Notes: generated by a model not told the origin, from the sequence alone. 64,000 bases of DNA from Massilia putida (GCF_001941825.1 NZ_CP019038.1:5208001-5272000), one strand, 5' to 3'; shown: positions 20,018-29,570, counted from the stretch's first letter. Numbers and translations: made by a program.

Positions 20018-20132
20018 CGTCGTTCCCGCGCAAGCGGGAATCCATACACGGGCTCCGCAAGTCGCAACCTACGATTCGTCGTCAGCGCCTTCCGGTAATT
20101 CAGTATGGGTTCCCGCCTGCGCGGGGACGACG
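20018..20132. repeat. Composite palindromic repeat between hydA and ureidopropionase
   Basis: Left unit CGTTCCCGCGCAAGCGGGAATCC, right unit GGGTTCCCGCCTGCGCGGGGACGACG, with about 65 bp between. This is the second copy lying inside the pyrimidine operon. Confidence 0.85.
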
Positions 20133-20155
20133 GTTTATTCAACCGGAGAACAACC

Positions 20156-21427
20156 ATGAACGACCTGCGCATCAACGGCACCCGCCTGTGGAACTCCCTA
20201 ATGGAACTGGCCCGCATCGGCGCCACCGACAAGGGCGGCGTGAAGCGCCTCGCCCTGACGGACCTCGACCGCCAGGGCCGCGACCTCGTGGTCCAGTGGG
20301 CGAAGGCCGAGGGCCTGGCCGTCACCGTGGACAAGATCGGCAACGTGTTCATGCGCCGCGAGGGCGCGAATCCCGGCCTGCCGCCGGTCGTCACGGGCAG
20401 CCACATCGACACCCAGCCGACCGGCGGCAAGTTCGACGGCAACTACGGCGTGCTGGCCGGGCTGGAAGTCGTGCGCACGCTGAACGAGCGCGGCGTCCGC
20501 ACGGAAGCGCCGATCGAAGTCGCGTTCTGGACGAACGAGGAAGGCTCGCGCTTCGTGCCCGTGATGATGGGCTCCGGCGTGTTCTGCGGCGCCTTCACCC
20601 TGGAGACGGCGTATGCCGCGCGCGACGTCGACGGCAAGTCGGTGGGCGAGGAACTCGAACGGATCGGCTACCGCGGGGACCAGACCCCGGGCATGCACCC
20701 GATCGGCGCGTATTTCGAAGCGCACATCGAGCAGGGTCCCGTGCTGGAGGATGCGAACAAGGTGATCGGCGTCGTGCCCGCCGTGATGGGCCTGTCGTGG
20801 TACGACTGCACGGTGACCGGCATGGAGGCGCACGCGGGCCCCACGCCGATGCATCTGCGCCGCGACGCGCTGCAGGTATCGACGGCCATCATGCAGGAAG
20901 TGGTGGCGATCGCCAACCGCTATCCGCCGTACGGCCGCGGGACGGTCGGCATGGTGCAGGTCTTCCCGAACAGCCGCAACGTGATCCCCGGCCGCGTGAA
21001 ATTCAGCATCGACCTGCGCAACGTGACGGACGACCTCTTGAACACGATGCACGGCGAGATCGAGGCCTTCATCGACCGCACGCGGCGCGAGACGGGCCTC
21101 TCCATCGAACTCGAGCGCGTGTCGTATTACCCGCCGTGCCCGTTCCACCCGGATTGCGTGGACGCCGTGCGCGCCGCCACCGACAAGCTGGGCTACTCGA
21201 CGATGGACGTGGTGTCGGGCGCCGGCCACGATGCCATCTATGTCGCGCGGCTGGCGCCGGCCGGGATGATCTTCGTGCCGTGCAAGGACGGCATCAGCCA
21301 CAACGAGATCGAAGACGCCCAGCCGGGGCACCTGGAAGCCGGCTGCAACGTCTTGCTGCACGCGATGCTGGAACGGGCCGGGATCGCTGCCGTACCGGCA
21401 GAGAAGGAAATTGTTGCACAAAATTAA
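20156..21427 (+). CDS. Zn-dependent M20 amidohydrolase, probable beta-ureidopropionase
   Basis: The 423-residue protein belongs to the M20 hydantoinase/carbamoylase family. The two-metal site is seen in GSHIDTQPTGGKFDGNYG, FWTNEEGSRFVPVMMGSG, HIEQGPVLE and SGAGHDAIYVAR. Family members hydrolyse N-carbamoyl-beta-alanine, allantoate or N-carbamoyl amino acids. The context after dihydropyrimidinase points to beta-ureidopropionase, yielding beta-alanine, CO2 and ammonia. The ATG at 20156 is preceded by GGAG; an in-frame ATG at 20105 lies inside the repeat and was not used. It is the last gene of the operon. Confidence 0.92.
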   Translation: MNDLRINGTRLWNSLMELARIGATDKGGVKRLALTDLDRQGRDLVVQWAKAEGLAVTVDKIGNVFMRREGANPGLPPVVTGSHIDTQPTGGKFDGNYGVLAGLEVVRTLNERGVRTEAPIEVAFWTNEEGSRFVPVMMGSGVFCGAFTLETAYAARDVDGKSVGEELERIGYRGDQTPGMHPIGAYFEAHIEQGPVLEDANKVIGVVPAVMGLSWYDCTVTGMEAHAGPTPMHLRRDALQVSTAIMQEVVAIANRYPPYGRGTVGMVQVFPNSRNVIPGRVKFSIDLRNVTDDLLNTMHGEIEAFIDRTRRETGLSIELERVSYYPPCPFHPDCVDAVRAATDKLGYSTMDVVSGAGHDAIYVARLAPAGMIFVPCKDGISHNEIEDAQPGHLEAGCNVLLHAMLERAGIAAVPAEKEIVAQN

Positions 21428-21524
21428 CATCCTGTAATTTCTCTTTGGATTCTGGCTGAATCCGCGCGCCGGTAGCATACTGTGGACCGAAGCCGCCCGC
21501 CGGGCGGCATGCGTCTGGCCGACG

Positions 21525-23519
21525 ATGCTGACCGGATACTATGAAACCCCGCTGGTCCTGATCTCGATCCTGGTTGCGATCGTCGCGTCCTATTCGGCGC
21601 TCAGCCTGGCCGGCCGGGTGACGGAAGCCGCCGGGCGCACCAAGTTCGCCTGGATTCTGGGCGGCGCGATCGCGATGGGCTCCGGGATCTGGGCCATGCA
21701 TTTCGTCGGGATGCTGGCGTTCCGCCTGCCGATCCCGATCGCCTTCGACATTCCCATCACCCTGGTCTCCCTGGTGCTGCCGATCGCCGCGTCCGGCCTC
21801 GCGCTGTGGCAGGTGAGCCGCGCCGACCTCGGCCCCGTGCGCCTGGGCGCCAGCGCCCTGATCATGGGCATCGGCATCAATGCGATGCATTACACGGGCA
21901 TGGCCGCCATGCGCATGCAGCCGGGGATCGTGTACGACCCGCTGCTGTTCGCGCTGTCGGTGCTGATCGCCGTCGTGGCGTCGGCGCTGGCGCTGTGGAT
22001 CGCGTTCCGGCTGCGCCGCGGCACGCCGCACGTGTGGGTGCCGCGCGTCGGCGCCGCCGTCGTGATGGGCTTCGCCATCGTCGGCATGCATTACACGGGC
22101 ATGGCGGCCGCGAACTTCCCGGCCGACAGCGTGTGCATGGCCGCGCGCGTCGGCGTGCACCGCGACAGCCTCGCCACGCTCGTCGCGCTGGCCACGTTCT
22201 GCGTGCTCGGCCTCGCCCTCATCGCCTCCGTGTTCGACGCCCGGCTGGAAACGAACGCGCGCATCCTCGCGATATCGCAGGCGACGGCGGCGGAGCGCCA
22301 GGACCTGCTCGAACGCGAGCGCATCGCGCGCGACCAGGCCGAGCGCCTGTCGGCGCTGAAGGACGAATTCCTGGCCACGCTGTCGCACGAACTGCGCACG
22401 CCCCTCAACGCCATCCTCGGCTGGGCCGGCATGCTGCAGCGGGGCGTGAAGGACGAGGCGACCTTGCGGCGTGCGCTGGAGACGATCGAACGCAACGCGC
22501 GCGCCCAGGGCCAGCTGATCGACGACCTGCTAGACATGAGCCGCATCATTTCCGGCACCGTGCGCCTGGACGTCCAGTCGGTCGATCCGGCGCGGATCAT
22601 CGAGGCGGCGCTGGGCACCGTGCATCCGGCCGCGGCCGCCAAGAAGATCGCCCTGCGCTCCGACCTGGGACGCGAGGCCGGCGTCCTGCCCCTCGAGGTG
22701 CGCGCCGATCCGGGCCGGCCGCAGCAGGTGCTGTGGAATCTGCTGGCCAACGCGGTCAAATTCACGCCGACCGGCGGCAACGTGCAGGTGTTGCTGGGGC
22801 GCGACGGCAACGACGCGGTGATCCGCGTGATCGATTCCGGCATCGGCATCGATCCAAGTTTCCTGCCGTACGTGTTCGACCGCTTCCGCCAGCAGGACGC
22901 GTCGATCTCGCGCCAGCACGGCGGCCTCGGGTTGGGGCTGTCGATCGCCAAGCAGCTCGTCGAACTGCACGGCGGCACCATTGCCGTCGACAGCGCCGGC
23001 GCCCACGCGGGCACGACGTTCACCGTGCGCCTGCCGCTGGCGCGCCAGCCGGCGGCCGTCACGACGGCGGCGGACACGCGCCCGGCCGGGGCGGCCGCGC
23101 CGCGCGACCTGGCCGATCTGTCGGGCGTGCGGGTCCTGGTGGTCGACGACGCGCCCGATACGCTCGACGTGCTGGAACAGATCCTGTCGTACAGCGGCGC
23201 GGCCACGAGGACGGCGCCCGGCGCCGGCGCGGCGCTGGCGTTGCTGGAGGAGGAGGTGCCGGACGTGATCGTGAGCGACGTGGGAATGCCCGGAGTCGAC
23301 GGCTTCGAACTGATGCGGCGCGTCCGCCGGCGCGCCACCACGGCGGACATTCCCGCCATCGCCCTGACGGCGTTTACGCGCGAGGACGACCGAGCCAAGG
23401 CGCTGCAGGCCGGCTTTACGGATTACCTGGCCAAGCCGGTCGAGCCGGCGGCGCTGGCGGCCGCGATCCTGCGCGCGGTGACGCGCGGCGGCGAGGCTGC
23501 GGCCGCGCGCGAGGCGTGA
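21525..23519 (+). CDS. MHYT-domain hybrid sensor histidine kinase/response regulator
   Basis: The 664-residue protein starts with a seven-helix MHYT sensor whose repeats MHFVGM, MHYTGM and MHYTGM are spaced about 65-70 residues apart (near 65, 124 and 190). These motifs are thought to bind copper and sense a diatomic gas. A short coiled coil follows, then HisKA with LSHELRTPLNAI (about 285), HATPase (NAVKFTPTGGN, IDSGIGID, GLGLGLSIAKQLVELHGG) and a C-terminal receiver (VLVVDDAPDT, VIVSDVGMPGVDG). No output domain or partner regulator gene is adjacent. It converges on amtB. Confidence 0.92.
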   Translation: MLTGYYETPLVLISILVAIVASYSALSLAGRVTEAAGRTKFAWILGGAIAMGSGIWAMHFVGMLAFRLPIPIAFDIPITLVSLVLPIAASGLALWQVSRADLGPVRLGASALIMGIGINAMHYTGMAAMRMQPGIVYDPLLFALSVLIAVVASALALWIAFRLRRGTPHVWVPRVGAAVVMGFAIVGMHYTGMAAANFPADSVCMAARVGVHRDSLATLVALATFCVLGLALIASVFDARLETNARILAISQATAAERQDLLERERIARDQAERLSALKDEFLATLSHELRTPLNAILGWAGMLQRGVKDEATLRRALETIERNARAQGQLIDDLLDMSRIISGTVRLDVQSVDPARIIEAALGTVHPAAAAKKIALRSDLGREAGVLPLEVRADPGRPQQVLWNLLANAVKFTPTGGNVQVLLGRDGNDAVIRVIDSGIGIDPSFLPYVFDRFRQQDASISRQHGGLGLGLSIAKQLVELHGGTIAVDSAGAHAGTTFTVRLPLARQPAAVTTAADTRPAGAAAPRDLADLSGVRVLVVDDAPDTLDVLEQILSYSGAATRTAPGAGAALALLEEEVPDVIVSDVGMPGVDGFELMRRVRRRATTADIPAIALTAFTREDDRAKALQAGFTDYLAKPVEPAALAAAILRAVTRGGEAAAAREA

Positions 23520-23534
23520 GTCTGACTGGAACGT

Positions 23535-24740
23535 TTATTGGAACGTGGTTTCGCGTTCCGGCGTGGCGCTGATGCGGTGGATGGCCAGGTCGGCGCCGTC
23601 GAATTCCTCCTCGGCGTCCAGGCGCAGCCCGACGGTGGCCTTGAGCAGGCCGTAGACGATGATGCCGCCGATGCCGGCGACGGCGATGCCCAACAGGGTG
23701 CCGATCAGCTGCGATACCATGGACACGCCGCCGAGGCCTCCCAGCGCCTGGCTGCCGAAGATGCCGGCCGCGATGCCGCCCCACGCGCCGCACAGGCCGT
23801 GCAGGGGCCACACGCCCAGCACGTCGTCGATCTTCCAGCGGTTCTGCGCCAAGGTGAACATCATGACGAAGATCGCGCCGGCGACGGCACCCGTCACGAG
23901 CGCCCCCAGCGGGTGCATCAGGTCCGAACCGGCGCACACGGCGACGAGGCCGGCCAGCGGGCCGTTGTAGACGAAGCCTGGGTCGTTCTTGCCCATCACG
24001 AAGGCGGTCAAGGTGCCGCCCACGAGGGCCATCAGCGAGTTGACGGCGACGAGGCCGTTCATCTTGTCCAGCGTCTGCGCGCTCATCACGTTGAAACCGA
24101 ACCAGCCGACGGTGAGGATCCAGGCGCCCAGCGCGAGGAACGGGATGTTCGACGGCGGGTGCGCCGAGATGCGGCCATCCTTGGTGTAGCGGCCGCGGCG
24201 CGCGCCCAGCAGCAGCACGGCCGGCAGCGCGGCCCAGCCGCCGACGGCGTGCACGACCACGGAACCGGCGAAGTCGTGGAACGCCGCGCCGAAGCTCGAC
24301 GTGAGCCAGTCCTGGATGCCGAAGCGGTTATTCCAGGCGATGCCTTCGAACAGCGGGTACACGAGGCCCACGAGCAGGGCGGTCGCGGCCATCTGCGGGT
24401 GGAACTTGGCGCGCTCGGCGATGCCGCCCGAGATGATGGCCGGGATCGCGGCGGCGAACGTCAGCAGGAAGAAGAACTTCACCAGCTCGTAGCCGTTCTT
24501 GGCGACGAGCGTGCTCGTGGCGCCCATGAAGTGGATGCCGTAGGCGATGCCATAGCCGACGAAGAAATAGGCGATGGTGGAGACGGCGAAGTCGATCAGG
24601 ATCTTGACCAGGGCGTTCACCTGGTTCTTGCGGCGTACCGTACCCAGTTCGAGGAAGGCGAAGCCGGCGTGCATCGCCAGGATCATGATCCCGCCGAGCA
24701 AGATGAAGAGCGCGTCGGCTCCGCTTTTGTATGCATCCAT
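23535..24740 (-). CDS. amtB: Ammonium transporter
   Basis: The 401-residue protein starts MDAYKSGADALFILLGG, with GGAG 10 nt upstream of ATG 24740. It has 11 predicted membrane helices and the twin-histidine pore: one His in DFAGSVVVHAVGGWAALP and the second in VWPLHGLCGAWGG. The Amt signature GGIAERAKFHPQ is also present. It conducts ammonium across the inner membrane. No glnK gene sits next to it, which is unusual because amtB is most often paired with glnK. Regulation is clear from the promoter: a sigma-54 element and two NtrC sites lie upstream. Confidence 0.95.
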   Translation of the reverse strand: MDAYKSGADALFILLGGIMILAMHAGFAFLELGTVRRKNQVNALVKILIDFAVSTIAYFFVGYGIAYGIHFMGATSTLVAKNGYELVKFFFLLTFAAAIPAIISGGIAERAKFHPQMAATALLVGLVYPLFEGIAWNNRFGIQDWLTSSFGAAFHDFAGSVVVHAVGGWAALPAVLLLGARRGRYTKDGRISAHPPSNIPFLALGAWILTVGWFGFNVMSAQTLDKMNGLVAVNSLMALVGGTLTAFVMGKNDPGFVYNGPLAGLVAVCAGSDLMHPLGALVTGAVAGAIFVMMFTLAQNRWKIDDVLGVWPLHGLCGAWGGIAAGIFGSQALGGLGGVSMVSQLIGTLLGIAVAGIGGIIVYGLLKATVGLRLDAEEEFDGADLAIHRISATPERETTFQ

Positions 24741-24789
24741 GCGTACTACTCCAAAAAAGTGCAAGTTGGTCTGATAAGCACTTCTTCGT

Positions 24790-24805
24790 AGCAATAAACG
24801 TTCCA
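24790..24805 (-). promoter_or_regulatory. Sigma-54 promoter of amtB
   Basis: On the minus strand the element reads TGGAACGTTTATTGCT against the consensus TGGCACG-N4-TTGCW: one mismatch, GG and GC correctly spaced. The predicted start of transcription is near 24779, giving a leader of about 39 nt before the amtB ATG. Confidence 0.8.
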
Positions 24806-24867
24806 ATTTGGTGAAACGGTGCACCCAAGGCGAGCATGTCATGTGCATTGCCCCGTAAGCGTGCAAA

Positions 24868-24906
24868 AGCACCGCGACGGTGCACGGAATGCGCCAAAAT
24901 GGGGCC
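24868..24906. promoter_or_regulatory. Two tandem NtrC-like binding sites upstream of amtB
   Basis: Site one (24868-24884) contains GCAC-N7-GTGC, read as GCACCGCGACGGTGC, a perfect dyad. Site two (24890-24906) reads TGCGCCAAAATGGGGCC and keeps the CAAAATGG centre of the NtrC consensus. Centres are 22 bp apart (two helical turns) and lie about 75-110 bp upstream of the sigma-54 element, the usual enhancer position. Confidence 0.7.
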
Positions 24907-24972
24907 CTTTGTTGGTGTGATCAATTCGGCAAGTCGTAGTATGCTTGCGGGCAAACCTCACAAAGGAGACCC

Positions 24973-26784
24973 ATGAACCGCACCCTGAACGCCGCCATCC
25001 TCGCGGCCTTTGTGGCGGCCGGCGCACCTATCCTGTCCGCCCATACCGCCACGACGCCGGGAACCCAGACCGCATCCGCCGCCGAGCGCCAGGTGGACCG
25101 CGTGGCCGCCCGCTTCTACGATGCGCGCGCCCGTTTCGATCCGCTGCTGTACGCGACGGCCAACGGCGACAGCCGCTACGACGACCAGATCGGGATGGCG
25201 ATCGCCCCGAAGGTCCGCGCCCGCTACTTCGCCGCCAACCATCGGCTGTTGAACGAGCTGCAGAAGATCGACCGTGCGCGCCTCTCGGACAAGGCCCGGC
25301 TGAACTACGACATCCTCGTCTCCGAGATCCGCAGCCAGCTCGACCTGGAACGCTTCCCCGAGCACCTGCTGCCGCTGAACCACTTCGACAATATTCCGAG
25401 CACGCTGGCCAACTACGCGAGCGGCACGGGTTCGCAGCCGCTGGCGACGCCGGCCCAGTACCGTGCCTATCTCTCCCGGCTGGAACAGCTGCCGGCCTGG
25501 ATCGACCAGGCCATCGCCAACATGAAAGAGGGCATGCGCACGGGCGTCGTGCAGCCCAAGGCGATCACGGCGAAGATGCTGCCGCAGTTCCGCCAGCTAG
25601 CCGCGAACGATGCGGAAGCGAGCATTTTTTATACGCCTATCAAGAATCTGCCGGCCGGCTTCTCCGACCAGGACAAGAAGACGCTCACCGCCGGCTATCG
25701 CCAGGCCGCGCAAAAGATCGACGCCGCGCTCGCGCGCCTGAACAGCTTCCTCGAAAAGGACTACCTGCCCGCGGGCCGCGCGACGGCCGGCTACGGCGCG
25801 TTGCCGAACGGGGCCGCGTGGTACCAGGCGCGCATCCGCGACAACACGAACCTCGACCTGACGCCCGCCGAGATCCACGCGCTGGGCGAGAAGGAAGTGG
25901 CGCGCATCCAGCAGCAGATGGCGGCGTTGGCGCCGAAGCTGGGCTACGACGGACCTTTGAAATCCTTCCCGCAATGGGTGGCCGCCCAACCGCGCTTCAA
26001 ACCGTTCAAGACCGACCGCGAAGTGCTGGACCGCTACCGCGCCATCTACGGCGCCGTCGAGGCGAAGCTGCCTGAGTATTTCACCTTGCTGCCCAAGGCG
26101 AAGCTGGACATCCAGCTGGAGCCGGAGCTGACGCGCGCCACCGCGTCCGACCACTACACGCCCGTCGCGGCCGACGGTTCGCATCCGGGCGTGTTCTGGG
26201 CCGTCGTCAACGACCCGAAGGATTACAGCACGGTCGGCATGACGAGCCTGTTCCTGCACGAAGGCGTGCCGGGCCACCACCTGCACGCGGCGCTGCTGAA
26301 GGAATTGCCGTTGCCGGACTTCCGCAAATTCTTCACGGAGCACCCGAGCGCCGCCGCGTACACGGAAGGGTGGGCGCTGTACTGCGAGACGCTGGGCCGC
26401 GAATTCGGCCTGTACGACGATCCGGCTGCGTACTACGGCCACCTGAACGACGAATTGTTGCGCGCCGTGCGCCTCGTCGTCGACACGGGCATGCATGCGC
26501 AGGGCTGGTCGCGCGAGCAGGCGGTCGCGTACATGATGGACAACCTTGGCTACAGCGAGGCGCGCGCTGCGAACCAGGTCGAGCGCTACATGGTGTGGCC
26601 GGGCCAGGCGCTGGCGTACAAGATCGGCGCCCTGAAGATCCTCGACCTGCGCGCGCGGGCGCAGAAGGAACTGGGGCCGAAGTTCAGCTATGCCAAGTTC
26701 CACGAGGTGGTGCTGGGGGACGGGACGCTGCCGCTGCCTATCCTGCAGGCGCAGGTGGAGAAGTGGATCCGGTCGGAGAAGTGA
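24973..26784 (+). CDS. DUF885 family secreted metalloprotein
   Basis: The 603-residue protein has a signal peptide (MNRTLNAAILAAFVAAGAP... with cleavage after about residue 23). The conserved metal-site sequence is LFLHEGVPGHHLHAALL (about 432-448), an HExxxH-type variant with neighbouring histidines. EGWALYCETLGREFG and YMMDNLGYSEARAANQVERY are also typical of DUF885. These proteins resemble M2/M3-like zinc peptidases and are often annotated as periplasmic dipeptidyl carboxypeptidases; activity here is unproven. AAAGGAGACCC precedes the start. Confidence 0.88.
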   Translation: MNRTLNAAILAAFVAAGAPILSAHTATTPGTQTASAAERQVDRVAARFYDARARFDPLLYATANGDSRYDDQIGMAIAPKVRARYFAANHRLLNELQKIDRARLSDKARLNYDILVSEIRSQLDLERFPEHLLPLNHFDNIPSTLANYASGTGSQPLATPAQYRAYLSRLEQLPAWIDQAIANMKEGMRTGVVQPKAITAKMLPQFRQLAANDAEASIFYTPIKNLPAGFSDQDKKTLTAGYRQAAQKIDAALARLNSFLEKDYLPAGRATAGYGALPNGAAWYQARIRDNTNLDLTPAEIHALGEKEVARIQQQMAALAPKLGYDGPLKSFPQWVAAQPRFKPFKTDREVLDRYRAIYGAVEAKLPEYFTLLPKAKLDIQLEPELTRATASDHYTPVAADGSHPGVFWAVVNDPKDYSTVGMTSLFLHEGVPGHHLHAALLKELPLPDFRKFFTEHPSAAAYTEGWALYCETLGREFGLYDDPAAYYGHLNDELLRAVRLVVDTGMHAQGWSREQAVAYMMDNLGYSEARAANQVERYMVWPGQALAYKIGALKILDLRARAQKELGPKFSYAKFHEVVLGDGTLPLPILQAQVEKWIRSEK

Positions 26785-26789
26785 TCTAC

Positions 26790-26924
26790 CGTCGTTCCCG
26801 CCATGCTGAGTGACAGAATTCGATACGTCGGAAACACCGTACGATATTTCCGACATTCGGCTCCGGAAACTCAGCATGGCGGGAATCGTGCCGGGGCACT
26901 ATTCCCGCGTGCGCGGGAATGACG
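26790..26924. repeat. Composite palindromic repeat, rearranged copy
   Basis: Ends CGTCGTTCCCGCCATGCTGAG and ATTCCCGCGTGCGCGGGAATGACG. The interior has its own inverted pair (CCATGCTGAGT ... ACTCAGCATGG), so the inner arms of the two units form a larger hairpin than in the other copies. Confidence 0.8.
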
Positions 26925-27002
26925 AAGGCCGGACATTACGGCCCATGCATAGTGTGCGCAAGCGTACATATTGCCGTTGCCTCCCGGTGCATGATGGCCT
27001 GC

Positions 27003-28307
27003 ATGAAACCTGAAGACACCAAGGATGCCGACCGTACCATCGCCCCGCCGTCGCCGGAAGCGTCGACCTGGCTCTCGAAGCTGGGGCCGGGCCTCATCAC
27101 CGGCGCGGCCGACGACGATCCGAGCGGCATCGCCACGTATTCGCAGGCCGGCGCCCAGTTCGGGTTCAACCTGCTGTGGACGCTGCTGCTGACGTATCCG
27201 CTGATGGCCGCGATCCAGGTCATCAGCGCCAATATCGGCCGCGTGACGGGCCGCGGGCTCGCCACCAACCTGCAGCGCTATGCGCCGCGCCAGGTGGTGT
27301 GGGGCATCGTCGGCCTGCTGCTCGTCGCGAACGTCATCAATATCGCGGCCGACGTGGCGGCGATGGGCGAGGCGATGGCGCTCGTCGCACCGGGACGGCC
27401 GCACTGGTATGCGGTCGGTTTCGGCGTGCTGTCGGTGCTGCTGCAGGTGTTCGTGCCTTACCAGCGCTACGTGAACCTGCTCAAGTGGCTCACGCTCGTG
27501 CTGCTTGCGTACGTGGCCACCGTGTTCGTCGTCCACGTGCCGTGGGGCGAGGTGCTGGCGGCGACCGTGTGGCCGCGCATCGCGTGGAACAAGGATTACC
27601 TGACCACCATCGTCGCCGTGTTCGGCACGACGATCAGTCCCTATCTGTTCTTCTGGCAGGCGTCGCAGGAAGTCGAGGAGCTGCGCGCGGACGACGCTGC
27701 CCAGCCGCTGCGCCACGCGCCGGAGCAGGTGGAGCGCCAGTTCAGCCGCATCCGTTTCGACACGCTCGTCGGCATGGGCGTGTCGAACGCCGTCGCGTTC
27801 TTCATCATGCTGACGACGGCCGCGACCCTGCACACGCAGGGCGTGCGCGACCTGCAGACGGCGGCGCAGGCGGCATCGGCGCTCAAACCCGTCGCGGGCG
27901 AACTCGCGTTCGTCCTGTTCGCGCTGGGCATCGTCGGCACGGGCCTGCTGGCGATCCCCGTGCTGGCCGGTTCCGCCGCGTACGCGATGGCCGGCACGTT
28001 CCACTGGAAGAGCAGCCTGGGCGCCGAATTCTCGGCGGCGCGCAAGTTCTACGCCATCATCATCGTCGCCACCCTGGCCGGCGTCGGCATCAACTTCATG
28101 CCGCTCGACCCGATCAAGGCCCTGTACTGGAGCGCGGTGCTGAACGGCGTCATCGCCGTGCCCGTGATGGCGATCATGATGCTGGTCGCATCGAGTTCAC
28201 GCATCATGGGCCACCTGACGATCACGCCGCGCCTTTCCGTCATGGGCTGGCTGTGCACCGGCGTGATGGCGGCGGCGGCCGTCGCCATGTTCGCGTCCTT
28301 CCTCTGA
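27003..28307 (+). CDS. NRAMP family divalent metal transporter, divergent metal site
   Basis: The protein has about 434 residues and 11 predicted helices. Helix 1 carries DDDPSGIATYSQAG, equivalent to the NRAMP DPGN motif with Asp kept and Asn changed. Helix 6 reads GTTISPYLFFWQASQEVEE where canonical members have an MPH motif, so the methionine and histidine are missing. This belongs to a broad NRAMP-related group whose substrates are poorly known; Mg2+ or Mn2+ are possible. Three in-frame starts (26991, 26994, 27003) exist without a strong ribosome site. It converges on the TIGR03118 gene. Confidence 0.85.
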   Translation: MKPEDTKDADRTIAPPSPEASTWLSKLGPGLITGAADDDPSGIATYSQAGAQFGFNLLWTLLLTYPLMAAIQVISANIGRVTGRGLATNLQRYAPRQVVWGIVGLLLVANVINIAADVAAMGEAMALVAPGRPHWYAVGFGVLSVLLQVFVPYQRYVNLLKWLTLVLLAYVATVFVVHVPWGEVLAATVWPRIAWNKDYLTTIVAVFGTTISPYLFFWQASQEVEELRADDAAQPLRHAPEQVERQFSRIRFDTLVGMGVSNAVAFFIMLTTAATLHTQGVRDLQTAAQAASALKPVAGELAFVLFALGIVGTGLLAIPVLAGSAAYAMAGTFHWKSSLGAEFSAARKFYAIIIVATLAGVGINFMPLDPIKALYWSAVLNGVIAVPVMAIMMLVASSSRIMGHLTITPRLSVMGWLCTGVMAAAAVAMFASFL

Positions 28308-28323
28308 CCCCGCATATCTCATC

Positions 28324-29454
28324 TCATTTGAGGTCGATGCGTCCGTAGATGCCGTGGGCTTCGTCGTTAGGCCCGGCGGTGTAGAACAGCGTGTTCGTCG
28401 GCTGGTTGTTCACGCCGTTGCCGAAGGCGATGCCCCACAGGCCGTCGATCACGATGGGCGTGCGGTCGGCCTTCGACAAGGTGCCGATGAAGGCGCCGGT
28501 GGACGGGTTGTAGGCGTTGATCTTGCCGTCGCCGAAGTTCCCGACCAGGAGCGCATTGCCGAAGTCCCCGAAGTTCGCCGGCGCCATCGCGAGGCCCCAT
28601 GGCGCGTTCAGCGCGCCGCCCGCCGCCAGCCGGTGCAAGAACGTGCCTCCCATGTCATACACGTCGACGACGCCCAGCCCCGCGCCCTTGACCTCGTCGT
28701 TCCCGCTCGTCTCGCGCTGGGCGTACGCCACGTAGATGCGGTCGCCGATGGCCTGGATGCCGAACGGCCCGTAGCCGGCCGGCAGGTTCGGATCGACGAA
28801 GCCGCCGGGCAGCGTGGCCTTCTGGAAGCTGGCGTTGTAGACGTCGATGCGGTTGTTGCGGAAGTCGGCCGCGTACAGGTAGTTGGCGCCCGCGAACGCG
28901 CCGATCGCGAGGCCCTTGTAGACGGCGGTACCGTTCGTGTCGACGGCCGTCACGGCATTCGTGCGGTTGACGCCGGGCGACCAGCCCGCCACCGTGCCCG
29001 CCTCGCCCACGAAGATGAAGGGGCTGGCGCCCGTCACGCCGTTCTGCGTGACCTTGAAGTCGGTGGTGCCGTTGAAGACGATGCCCGTGACGCCGGCCGC
29101 GCCGGCGGTGCCGGCCGGAATGGCGACGACGAGCGTCTGCGGCACGCCGTTGCCGTCGTACAGGGTCGACGTCGACGTGCCGTTGTTGGCGACCCAGACG
29201 AAGGCCGTCGGGTTGAACGCGAGGCCCCAGGCGTTGACGAGGTGGGTGTCGGTATGCGCGGCGCCGCTGGCCTGGTCGGTGACGAGGGCCGTGGTCGTGA
29301 ATGCGCTCGCCACCACGGGCGGCATGACGACTGGTGGCGTCGTCATCGGATGGTCGTCGCCACCGCCGCCGCACGACGCGACGACGGCGCCGAGAACGAT
29401 GCCGGACAAGCCGGCCTTGAGCAGGCGGACGGCCGCTTTCGATTGCAGGTTCAT
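28324..29454 (-). CDS. TIGR03118 family lipoprotein (beta-propeller-like)
   Basis: The 376-residue protein starts MNLQSKAAVRLLKAGLSG and has a lipobox ending VVASC near residue 28, followed by GGGGDDHP, so it should be a lipidated envelope protein. The body carries repeated propeller-like blades (NAWGLAFNPT, GLAIGAFAGANYLYAADF, GPFGIQAIGDRIYVAYAQ, APWGLAMAPANFGDFG, GLWGIAFGNG). This pattern defines the TIGR03118 family. No function has been assigned to it. It is transcribed alone on the minus strand. Confidence 0.85.
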   Translation of the reverse strand: MNLQSKAAVRLLKAGLSGIVLGAVVASCGGGGDDHPMTTPPVVMPPVVASAFTTTALVTDQASGAAHTDTHLVNAWGLAFNPTAFVWVANNGTSTSTLYDGNGVPQTLVVAIPAGTAGAAGVTGIVFNGTTDFKVTQNGVTGASPFIFVGEAGTVAGWSPGVNRTNAVTAVDTNGTAVYKGLAIGAFAGANYLYAADFRNNRIDVYNASFQKATLPGGFVDPNLPAGYGPFGIQAIGDRIYVAYAQRETSGNDEVKGAGLGVVDVYDMGGTFLHRLAAGGALNAPWGLAMAPANFGDFGNALLVGNFGDGKINAYNPSTGAFIGTLSKADRTPIVIDGLWGIAFGNGVNNQPTNTLFYTAGPNDEAHGIYGRIDLK

Positions 29455-29540
29455 GATTGCTCCTCAGTAGGACGCGTCGGGAAGGGACGACGTTAATGCC
29501 CCCGTCCGCGTGCAAGGTTCAATCGAATCGCAGGTTTTTT

Positions 29541-29567
29541 AGGGCGGGCACTCGGTGCCCACGCGGA
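29541..29567. repeat. Short hairpin related to the second repeat family
   Basis: AGGGCGGGCA-CTCGG-TGCCCACGCGG contains the stem GGGCA / TGCCC and shares its TAGGGCGGGC opening with elements at 11331 and 33354. It lies just beyond the 3' end of the TorF-like porin gene. Confidence 0.45.
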
Positions 29568-29570
29568 TGC

